From positions 1-48,070 of the forward strand of contig CAYUVK010000029.1 of the NCBI GenBank assembly GCA_964448105.1: a stretch of 48,070 nucleotides of DNA, written 5' to 3'. The translations under genes and the position numbers were made by a program. Below are positions 33,929 through 41,774 of the stretch, in pieces (within the stretch, counting starts at the first letter, position 1; the number at the start of each line of letters is the position of its first letter). The notes below the pieces were generated by a model, which had not been told where the DNA came from, ran no database searches, and saw nothing but the letters and a program-made list of their open reading frames with translations. The stretch comes from CAVQBP01 sp964448105 (GTDB taxonomy: Bacteria > Bacteroidota > Ignavibacteria > Ignavibacteriales > Ignavibacteriaceae).

Positions 33929-35112
33929 TATAAACTCCCTATTTTAATATTTTTTTGATTTACTATCCGCTTGAGGCGGATTATAACTACTGAAAGAAGA
34001 ATTGACATAAAAACAATGCATATTATAAACAATGTTGTAAATTGCTTTATTCCATATGTATGTGCTACTAATCCGACGAGATAATTCACCAGCATATTTC
34101 CAATCAAAGAGATTGCGAGAACAATACTGAAAGCTGTACCTGATAAGTTTGAATAAATATCCCCAACATATCCTAAGGTGAGCGGGAATCCTGCTGCAAG
34201 ACCAATACCCAATAATATCAATCCTGAAATTGCAACTGCATAAGATGAAGTATAAATTAGTATCATTATTCCGATAAAAGCAATTCCAAGACAAATAAAC
34301 ATTACAACATACGATGGTAATTTCTTTAATATTGAACCCAGCAATAATCTGGTTATTGTCATTCCTGCCACAAAACAGGAAAGAGCAAACAATGCATTTT
34401 CAGGATTAACATTTAATTCTTTTATCAGATAGGTAGTTGTCCAGTTATTTATAACTCCTTCCATTCCGCTTTCGAAAAAAAGGATAAAACCGAACAATAA
34501 CAAAACCGATTCTTTGATTAGGCTTAATCCCTCTTTTATTGGAAATCCCTGCAGTTGTTTGGGAACAGGAAATTTTATAATGATGAAAAAGATGATAGGA
34601 ATTAAGACGAAGAATCCAATTCCGGAAATAATATTTGATTGTGAAAATGATTCTGATAATAGACCCAGTATAGCCGGCATCCCAAGAGCCCCGATTCCGA
34701 AGAATACACCGAGGTAACTTAAACTTGCGCCCTTTTCAGCTGTGCTGATATCGGCGACGAGTGCATTGGTCCCGCCGTTTATCACTCCCCCCCCAAAGCC
34801 AATAAATAGTATCGATATTTGTAGAATAAAGAATGATTCTGCAAAAGCAATTCCTTCTAAACCGGTAAAAACCAAAAGTGAGCAAATAATTAATAAATTT
34901 TTATAACCATAACGATCGACTATAGGACCAAAAACCAGTGAACCAGCAAGTATCCCTAAGGGTAATATCGAAGCAAGTGTGCCGATTGATAATTCATTCA
35001 GTCCAAACTTTGTTGTAATGGTAGGGAGTATTGAACCTAGGGAAATTAGTACGATCCCAAATAAAAGCATTCCAAGGCAGGCAGCACTGAACACAAATTT
35101 CTTATTATACAT
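33928..35112 (-). CDS. MFS transporter, probable sugar/amino-sugar importer
   Basis: Inner-membrane protein of 394 residues with twelve hydrophobic segments. The MFS motif between helices 2 and 3 is present as FGPIVDRYGYKNLL, and the second half starts near residue 200 with another FGFILFF helix. GGGVINGGTNALVADIS around helix 4 resembles the sugar-specific FHS/FucP-type branch. It is encoded between the ROK kinase (12-base gap upstream) and the SIS protein (TAATG overlap downstream), so the imported compound is probably phosphorylated by the kinase and processed by SIS and NagA. GlcNAc, MurNAc or GlcNAc-anhMurNAc-derived sugars are the likely substrates by context. Confidence 0.88.
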   Translation of the reverse strand: MYNKKFVFSAACLGMLLFGIVLISLGSILPTITTKFGLNELSIGTLASILPLGILAGSLVFGPIVDRYGYKNLLIICSLLVFTGLEGIAFAESFFILQISILFIGFGGGVINGGTNALVADISTAEKGASLSYLGVFFGIGALGMPAILGLLSESFSQSNIISGIGFFVLIPIIFFIIIKFPVPKQLQGFPIKEGLSLIKESVLLLFGFILFFESGMEGVINNWTTTYLIKELNVNPENALFALSCFVAGMTITRLLLGSILKKLPSYVVMFICLGIAFIGIMILIYTSSYAVAISGLILLGIGLAAGFPLTLGYVGDIYSNLSGTAFSIVLAISLIGNMLVNYLVGLVAHTYGIKQFTTLFIICIVFMSILLSVVIIRLKRIVNQKNIKIGSL

Positions 35113-35124
35113 TCTAATTTTGCT

Positions 35125-36075
35125 TTAATTATTTGTTAAAGATTGTAAAGCTAAATAACCTGCGCCATACAAACCGGCATTCCCTCCTAGTTTAGAACTT
35201 TCAAGTTTAACCTGAGTTATGCTTATCGGTTGTGACCATTTTTTAGCCTCCTTCATAATTTCATCTAAGAAGCTCAGGGCTGGTCCAAATACACCCCCGC
35301 CAAAAATTATTTTTTCCGGATTAAAAAGACTTACAAGATTGGCAACTGTCATTCCCCAGAATTCAATTGCCTGCATTAGAACCTTCTCTGCTATCGGATC
35401 TTTTTCTTTAATTACATCGAAGATATCCCGTGTATTTAATTTATCAATATTTTTTTCTTTTAATTTCCCTTTATAATTTTTATCCTTACTCAGGAATTCC
35501 TTTGTTACTTTTACCAATCCTTCACCGGATGCATGGTATTCGAAACAACCGCAGGATTTGTATTTATCTAAGTAAGGTCTGTCCAATGCAAACCAACCGA
35601 TTGCGCCAGCAATATCATTTGATCCGTGAATAATTTTGCCGTCTATTAATATTCCTGCTCCAATTCCTGTACCTACTGCTAAAAAAATAGCATTATTGCA
35701 CCCTTTTGCTGCACCCTGCCAAACCTCACCGAGAATATAGCAGGATCGATCACTTTCAATGTTAACATTTATTTTATCATTATTAATTTCAGATTTTAAT
35801 TCTTCCATAAGAGGATATGCATTCCACCCTGGAATATTCGGTGCCCAAACTTTTCCGGTTTTCAAATAGCTGATTCCCGGTACGCATACACCTATTGCAA
35901 TTATTTCTAAATCTTTTGTTAAAAAATTTCCAATCAAAAGTTTTAGTAAATTTCCTACCTCCTTTCCTTTTCTTTTTTCCAAAGGAAGAGTTTCTTTAAA
36001 TAATATTTCACCGTCATCATTAAAAACCGCTCCGGCTAATTTTGTCCCTCCTAAATCTATCCCTATAACCGGCAT
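35125..36075 (-). CDS. ROK-family sugar kinase (candidate GlcNAc or MurNAc kinase)
   Basis: Cytoplasmic kinase of 316 residues. IGIDLGGTKLAGAVF is the ATP-binding start, NIESDRS has the catalytic-type Asp D109, and AVGTGIGAGILIDGKI the second phosphate loop. The sugar-site motif is AGAIGW at about 156-161, where most ROK kinases have (A/G)GE-x-GH: the Glu and the His that contact sugar and zinc are Ala158 and Trp161. The zinc motif C-x-C-G-x-x-G-C is reduced to SCGCFE near 174-179. This belongs to a ROK branch with altered substrate contacts rather than a decayed gene, since all nucleotide motifs are intact. Neighbours suggest phosphorylation of GlcNAc, MurNAc or a related sugar brought in by the MFS protein. 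Confidence 0.9.
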   Translation of the reverse strand: MPVIGIDLGGTKLAGAVFNDDGEILFKETLPLEKRKGKEVGNLLKLLIGNFLTKDLEIIAIGVCVPGISYLKTGKVWAPNIPGWNAYPLMEELKSEINNDKINVNIESDRSCYILGEVWQGAAKGCNNAIFLAVGTGIGAGILIDGKIIHGSNDIAGAIGWFALDRPYLDKYKSCGCFEYHASGEGLVKVTKEFLSKDKNYKGKLKEKNIDKLNTRDIFDVIKEKDPIAEKVLMQAIEFWGMTVANLVSLFNPEKIIFGGGVFGPALSFLDEIMKEAKKWSQPISITQVKLESSKLGGNAGLYGAGYLALQSLTNN

Positions 36076-36149
36076 AAAGTTCCTTATTAATTTAAAGATG
36101 TAACGGGATCTTCAACTTAATAAATAATGCTGTTAATCCTATCATCTTA

Positions 36150-36818
36150 TTATCTAATATCATTAAATGGAATATTTTCTATTCGATAAGATTTCCAATC
36201 TTTATAATCAAAGTGCCACCATTCAACATCCAATACTTTAAAACCATTATCTTCCATTTTATTTCTAAGCAAATCTCTTAAATTCCTTTGCTTTTCAGTA
36301 CCACCATTATAATCAGCATAAGATCTTTGGCTCATTTCATCATATTCACTGGGCATTTCAACTTCTTTTCCTGAAGCAATTTCATACAAGCTTAAATCAA
36401 CAGCACATCCTCTGTTATGCCTTGAACCAACCTTCGGATCAGCTACAAATTCTTTTTTATCCTCCGGAGTCATATCCCAAAATGTTTTAGTTACACTCCA
36501 GGGACGATACCCATCGAATATAACAAGAGCATATCCATATGGTTTTAGTTCATTATTCACCTTTAGTAGTGCTTCTGCAGCGGGCCGCTGCAGGAATGCC
36601 CGGGCTTCTTCATAAACAGGTCTGCCCAGAAAATTATTACTGGTTGCATATCTTATATCAAGGTGAAAAGTTGTATCCAGTTTAGTCAGTTCAACTAAAT
36701 CCGGTTCTTTAAAATTACCTGTTTCATGCGGCGGTACTTCTTTACAGCTACTTAAGGATAAAAATAAGACCGCTGTAAGTATCCATATAATTGTTGTTCT
36801 AACTAAATAATTTTTCAT
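36150..36818 (-). CDS. VanX-type D-alanyl-D-alanine dipeptidase lipoprotein (copy 2)
   Basis: Same length (222 residues) and clearly the same ancestry as the protein at 3195-3863, with most residues identical by eye. The catalytic set is kept: GYRP, SRHNRGCAVD, EWWHFD. The signal peptide ends in a lipobox (LSSC), so this copy is also a lipoprotein. Differences cluster in the signal peptide, the linker after the Cys and a few surface positions. It heads the minus-strand run that continues with the ROK kinase (74-base gap), MFS, SIS and NagA genes, so each VanX copy is placed directly upstream of an inner-membrane sugar-type transporter and an amino-sugar enzyme. Confidence 0.92.
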   Translation of the reverse strand: MKNYLVRTTIIWILTAVLFLSLSSCKEVPPHETGNFKEPDLVELTKLDTTFHLDIRYATSNNFLGRPVYEEARAFLQRPAAEALLKVNNELKPYGYALVIFDGYRPWSVTKTFWDMTPEDKKEFVADPKVGSRHNRGCAVDLSLYEIASGKEVEMPSEYDEMSQRSYADYNGGTEKQRNLRDLLRNKMEDNGFKVLDVEWWHFDYKDWKSYRIENIPFNDIR

Positions 36819-37114
36819 ATTTAAATCTGATAATAATAAAATGTTTAAAATACCAGGTTAAAAACAGTTTATTAAAAACACTCTAAAAAATTCAAAAAAA
36901 TTCTCTAAAAACAATAATAAATTGCAAAATTAATCAGTTTAATTAAAATCAATTTATAAAATAATCAGTTTATGCTAAATTTTCAGATTTCAATTGAAAA
37001 TAGTTGCGAATCACTAATTCCTAATTAAAATAAGCTATTGCATATAGAAAAAATATATTTTAACTTATAAAAACCTATTTTCAAAAATACCACTCAAATA
37101 ATAAAGGAGGAGTT
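36819..37114. other. AT-rich intergenic region between divergent genes
   Basis: These 296 bases separate copy 2 of the dipeptidase gene (minus) from the FG-GAP-repeat gene (plus). The stretch is strongly AT-rich with A- and T-runs and no open frame of note. It ends with AAAGGAGG four bases before the ATG at 37115. It is expected to hold two divergent promoters; I can point to no clear promoter or operator sequence. Confidence 0.5.
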
Positions 37115-38755
37115 ATGCTTAAACTTGCTACTGTATTCTTTTTCTTTTCAGCATTAGCTGTACTAAATGCTCAGGATATATTCGAGAGAGCATCCACCAT
37201 TCATACTCTGAAATATGAATCCGGAGGAGGAGGATTCGGGAATATTATTGCCGGAGTTGATTTTGATGGTGACGGGTTGCCTGAAATTTATGCATGCAAT
37301 ACAAACATGATTGACAGAGACGGTGAATTAATTCCGAGAATTTATAAATTTGAATGGAATGAATCTACGTCTTCCTGGGATTCTGTTTGGAGCGCTACAG
37401 CTCCTTTGGATAAACAAAACACCTGGCCTGCATTAGCATGGGGAGATTTAGATAAGGATGGAAGACCCGAAATTTATTGGGCACCGGTTAATTACAGTCC
37501 CTATCCGGATGTAGCAAGAATATTAGTATATGAATATGCAGGTGACGGCAGTGATAATATGGGGGTTGATGACGGATTTGGAGGATTTCTACCTAACGCA
37601 AGTACAGATATCATTCCCGGAGATGGAATAAACTTAAGACCTATAAAGTTCATAGTTGACGATATTGATAATGATCAGACTGATGAATTAATTTTCTGTG
37701 AAAGAGCGGATACACTACAGTACGGTGTTCTTTCCGTTGACAATATCCCGGATTTGGGAGGTGGTTCTGAAACCTGGACACTTGAAGCAAGCGGTATGGG
37801 AGATGCAAATTTAGTAGGTACAGGCAACATGTATGATTTTGACATTATCGGTAGTACCATATATCTTTTTAGTGGTAGCGGTTCGGTTTATCCGGTTAAA
37901 TATGATAATGGTACTTATACATCATTACCTCCTTTGGAAAATGTTGCTGAAAATTACGGCTCTTTTAAAGGTTCAGTAACTGCCGACCTGGATAACGATG
38001 GAACAGATGAAATAATTTTGGGAGGTTGGGATAATCCTACTAAGGTATTCGTGTTAAAACAAGCAGGAGATACTCTTCAAACTTTTGATATTAGTGATAC
38101 TACAATAAACATCGAAATTTTAGTTGGCGCAGCAATGGGAGACCTTGATAACGATGGTAATCCGGATTTTGTTTTCGGTACATATGCTAATCCTGTAAGT
38201 GTTCCGAATAATGCGGTGCTTCGGGTTGAATTTCAAGGCGGAGATATTAGCGATCCTGCGAATTATAAATCATCAATTATTGACTCACTATTAGTACCCG
38301 CACCGGATGATAAAGGTGGTGAACTGGATGTTGTTGCTATTGGCAATCTCGATGGTGATCCTGCGGATGAAGTAATATATACGCAGGGTTATACCAGAGG
38401 TGTCGCAAATGATACAACTGCAGATGCTGCCATTTTAGATTTACAACATACTGCTGTAAGTGTAAGAATGGTAGATAACCAACTGCCGGATAAATTTTAT
38501 CTTAATCAGAATTATCCTAATCCTTTCAATCCTTCAACAACAATTGAATTTGGTTTAACCAAAGAGATGGATGTTGAATTGAGGGTATATAATATATTAG
38601 GACAGGAAGTTTTGACGTTAATTGAAGGGCAATTAATGAAAGCAGGGGTATATAAGGTAGACTTTAATGCATCGGATCTTGCCAGCGGTACTTATGTATA
38701 TAGATTGAAGGCCGGTTCTCAGGTTATGTCCAAGAAAATGCTTCTCTTGAAATAA
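37115..38755 (+). CDS. T9SS-secreted FG-GAP/VCBS-repeat beta-propeller protein
   Basis: Secreted protein of 546 residues with a signal peptide (to about LNAQD). Six calcium-loop-containing propeller repeats are visible, each with a D-x-D-x-D-G-x-x-(D/E) core: DFDGDGLPEIY, DLDKDGRPEIY, DIDNDQTDELIF, DLDNDGTDEIIL, DLDNDGNPDFVF and NLDGDPADEVIY. Such integrin-like propellers bind proteins or glycans in a calcium-dependent way. Residues about 463-546 are a T9SS sorting domain (NQNYPNPFNP to SKKMLLLK). The ribosome binding site AAAGGAGG is strong. No enzyme domain is seen. A hairpin lies shortly after the stop. This gene opens the second part of the window, where outer-membrane and secretion genes replace amino-sugar genes. 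Confidence 0.88.
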   Translation: MLKLATVFFFFSALAVLNAQDIFERASTIHTLKYESGGGGFGNIIAGVDFDGDGLPEIYACNTNMIDRDGELIPRIYKFEWNESTSSWDSVWSATAPLDKQNTWPALAWGDLDKDGRPEIYWAPVNYSPYPDVARILVYEYAGDGSDNMGVDDGFGGFLPNASTDIIPGDGINLRPIKFIVDDIDNDQTDELIFCERADTLQYGVLSVDNIPDLGGGSETWTLEASGMGDANLVGTGNMYDFDIIGSTIYLFSGSGSVYPVKYDNGTYTSLPPLENVAENYGSFKGSVTADLDNDGTDEIILGGWDNPTKVFVLKQAGDTLQTFDISDTTINIEILVGAAMGDLDNDGNPDFVFGTYANPVSVPNNAVLRVEFQGGDISDPANYKSSIIDSLLVPAPDDKGGELDVVAIGNLDGDPADEVIYTQGYTRGVANDTTADAAILDLQHTAVSVRMVDNQLPDKFYLNQNYPNPFNPSTTIEFGLTKEMDVELRVYNILGQEVLTLIEGQLMKAGVYKVDFNASDLASGTYVYRLKAGSQVMSKKMLLLK

Positions 38756-38764
38756 TATTTTTAT

Positions 38765-38805
38765 TAATGGAGCCCGTCTCTCTTATGATTGATGCGGCTC
38801 CATTA
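38765..38805 (+). terminator. Hairpin after the FG-GAP gene, possible terminator
   Basis: TAATGGAGCC and GGCTCCATTA form a perfect ten-base inverted repeat around a 21-base loop, ten bases after the stop codon. There is no T-tract directly after it, so it may act as a mRNA-stabilising or rho-dependent end rather than a classic intrinsic terminator. Confidence 0.5.
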
Positions 38806-38934
38806 CTTATAATAAATGGGAGATAATTTTATAGATTAATTTTACAACTTTTCAAACGTATGAATATACTAACCTTTTTTAACACTGCACCTTTGTGTAA
38901 TTTCTTTAAATACTATTGAGGTATCGAGGTTATT

Positions 38935-41700
38935 ATGTACAGAAAAATATTTATACTATTTCAATTTCTGTTAATATTACTTTTATCCAATAATATTTTT
39001 GCAGGTAGAACCGGAAAAATAACTGGTAAAGTTACCGACGCACAATCATCCGAGCCGTTGCTGGGCATTAACGTAATTATTGAAGGTACAACTCAGGGTG
39101 CTGCAACGGGAGCTGACGGTACCTACATAATAATTAATGTTGAACCCGGAACTTACAACCTGGTTTTTTCAGGTGTAGGATTTCAGAAAAAAATTGTTGC
39201 CAATGTCAGTGTTTCAAGCGATTTTACTACAAATATAAATATTGAACTTTCTTCTGAAGCAATCGGTCTTGAAACAGTAGTAATTCAAGCAGAAAAACCT
39301 CTTGTCAGGAAAGATTTAACTTCTTCTCATACAGTTATCGATAATACCCAAATAGATGTTCTTCCTGTTGAAACTATTAATCAAATATTGACTCTCCAAG
39401 CAGGCGTCACAGAAGGTGTCGACGGTGAATTACATATCAGGGGAGGAAGAGCAACGGAAATTTCCTATAACGTAAACGGAATATCAGTTAACAATCTTTT
39501 TGCAAGGACAAGTTTCGATGTAGGATCGGAAGGCGAATTTGTAGGTACTACAAGGAACGTTCAAATCTCAACAAACGCAGTTAAGGAATTATCCGTGGAA
39601 AGCGGTACATTCAACGCGGAATATGGAAATGCACTCAGTGGAATTGTAAATACTGTCACTAAAGAAGGCGGGAGTAAATATACCGGAAGTATCTCATATT
39701 ATACCGGGGATTATGTTAGCAATCATGAAGATATATTTTTGAATATCAATAAAATTAATCCGGTTACGGATCAGGTTGTAGAAGGAACTTTTGGAGGTCC
39801 GGTACCTTTAACTAATGATAATCTTACCGTTTTCTTATCGGGTAGATACAATAACAATCAAGGCTATTTATACGGGCGCAGAGAGCATACTATATACGAT
39901 TCAGTCTACAGAAGTATATCTAATCCAAATGATATAAGAATAGCTCAAACAGGAGATAATTCACTTGTATCAATGAACCCTTCAAAAGACTATAACCTTA
40001 CGGGTAAATTTACAGTAAAACCGTTCTCAACACTTAAGCTCAATTACGACGTTATTTATTCAAACTCGGATTACCAGACTTACTATCATGATTATAAATA
40101 TAATCCCGATGCAAATTATTACCGTTACGAATGGGGTCTTGTAAATTCACTTGAGGTAAGACATGCTTTAAGCAGCAGCACCTTTTATACTCTGCTCGGT
40201 TCTTACAGCATTTATGATTTCAAAAGATATTTATTTCCCTTGCTTGATCAAAGCGGTAATGCTGTAAGTTTCTATCCGGGGATGAGCCTTGCTGATCTTC
40301 ATCCCGATCCAAGGTATCAACCCTCTTATAAGGCTAATACAGTTACTCCTTATACATTTGTATCGGGGGGAACTCTTAATTATCAGTTATATCAAAGATC
40401 ATATACTTATGAATTAAAATTTGATATGACAAGTCAAATAACCAATCAGCATGAAGTGAAGTTTGGTGTGCAAGCAAAACACGACATAATGGATTTTGAA
40501 GATTTTACTATTCAGCGCGATACCACACAATATTTAACTCCTACAATACTTGGAACCGAATCAAGCGTGCATGATCTTTATTCCAAAAAACCTGTTCAGT
40601 ATTCTGCTTATCTCCAGGATAAAATGGAGTTCATAAGTATGATAATTAATGCCGGTATCCGGTTTGATTACTTTAATTCGCATTCGGTTTATGCTCCCGA
40701 TAACAATAAACCAAAAGATAATCTAACGAATGCCGATTCGAAAATTGAATTTAGTCCCAGGATCGGAATATCTTTCCCTATAACTGATCAGGGTATTATT
40801 CATTTTTCTTACGGGCATTTTTATCAGCTTCCTCCGTTTACTTATTTATATACAAATCCTACATTCAAGAGTTTCGGAGGGATACCGACATACGGCAATG
40901 CTAATCTTAATCCCGAAAGAACGGTTACCTATGAAATAGGTCTGCAGCAGCAGCTATCGGAAACTTTTGCTTTTAATGTTACTGGGTTTTATAAAGATGT
41001 AAGGGATCTTCTTGCATTACAGAGGATTCGAATAAGTACAAGTGTAACATATGATAAATATGTAAATAAAGATTACGGAAATATTAAAGGAATTACATTT
41101 TCATTAACCAAAAGAAAATTACCGGATGATTTTTTTGGTGCATCAATAGATTATACTTTCCAGGTTGCCGAAGGGAACGAAGTAGGAGCCGAATCTTTCT
41201 TTCTTGATCTTTCATCAGGGCGGCAGAGTGAAAAGATACCTGTCCCGCTTAACTGGGATCAAACTCATACACTCAATGGAGTTATTACATTCGGCAGTCA
41301 AAAAGATTGGTATGTTACTGTTGTCGGTTCAATAAATACGGGTTTACCATATACCCCGCAGCTTATTGAAAGTCAGATTTTGCTCGATCCCAACAGCGGC
41401 AGGAAACCAATTAAAACCAATGTAGATCTCCTGATAGAAAAATCCTTTGAAATACAGAGTACAGTTGTAACAATATTTGCAAAAGTATTCAATCTTTTCG
41501 ATGAATTAAATGAAATCTCGGTTTACGATAACACGGGAAGGGCTACTTATAACCTTGAGGAAACAAAGGGAGGACCACAGGAGACAAACAGGCTTGCCGA
41601 AACTGTACCCGGTGTTCATTCGGCTACCGAATATTTTGTACGTCCGCAATATTATTCCGAACCGCGGGAAGTAAGACTAGGTATATCATTAGAGTTTTAA
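38935..41700 (+). CDS. TonB-dependent receptor with carboxypeptidase-regulatory N-domain (second)
   Basis: Outer-membrane receptor of 921 residues with a signal peptide (to about NNIFAG). A CarboxypepD_reg-like domain at about 27-115 (KITGKVTDAQSSEPLLGINVII) is followed by a plug (VETINQILTLQAGV, ELHIRGGRATEISYNVNGI) and a barrel ending VRLGISLEF. Unlike the receptor at 24620 it lacks the DANAAESVSRLPG plug signature, so the two are not recent duplicates. It is followed 74 bases later by a 1175-residue secreted protein and then a PorV-like gene. That order suggests an outer-membrane complex of receptor, large surface protein and T9SS shuttle-type barrel. The cargo is unknown, and no link to murein is visible for this part. 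Confidence 0.9.
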   Translation: MYRKIFILFQFLLILLLSNNIFAGRTGKITGKVTDAQSSEPLLGINVIIEGTTQGAATGADGTYIIINVEPGTYNLVFSGVGFQKKIVANVSVSSDFTTNINIELSSEAIGLETVVIQAEKPLVRKDLTSSHTVIDNTQIDVLPVETINQILTLQAGVTEGVDGELHIRGGRATEISYNVNGISVNNLFARTSFDVGSEGEFVGTTRNVQISTNAVKELSVESGTFNAEYGNALSGIVNTVTKEGGSKYTGSISYYTGDYVSNHEDIFLNINKINPVTDQVVEGTFGGPVPLTNDNLTVFLSGRYNNNQGYLYGRREHTIYDSVYRSISNPNDIRIAQTGDNSLVSMNPSKDYNLTGKFTVKPFSTLKLNYDVIYSNSDYQTYYHDYKYNPDANYYRYEWGLVNSLEVRHALSSSTFYTLLGSYSIYDFKRYLFPLLDQSGNAVSFYPGMSLADLHPDPRYQPSYKANTVTPYTFVSGGTLNYQLYQRSYTYELKFDMTSQITNQHEVKFGVQAKHDIMDFEDFTIQRDTTQYLTPTILGTESSVHDLYSKKPVQYSAYLQDKMEFISMIINAGIRFDYFNSHSVYAPDNNKPKDNLTNADSKIEFSPRIGISFPITDQGIIHFSYGHFYQLPPFTYLYTNPTFKSFGGIPTYGNANLNPERTVTYEIGLQQQLSETFAFNVTGFYKDVRDLLALQRIRISTSVTYDKYVNKDYGNIKGITFSLTKRKLPDDFFGASIDYTFQVAEGNEVGAESFFLDLSSGRQSEKIPVPLNWDQTHTLNGVITFGSQKDWYVTVVGSINTGLPYTPQLIESQILLDPNSGRKPIKTNVDLLIEKSFEIQSTVVTIFAKVFNLFDELNEISVYDNTGRATYNLEETKGGPQETNRLAETVPGVHSATEYFVRPQYYSEPREVRLGISLEF

Positions 41701-41774
41701 TATTCTTTTTCATCAGGAAAGGGAGAAACTTTAAATTCAAAAAGTATAGATCGATTTTTATTGGAGCAAATACA

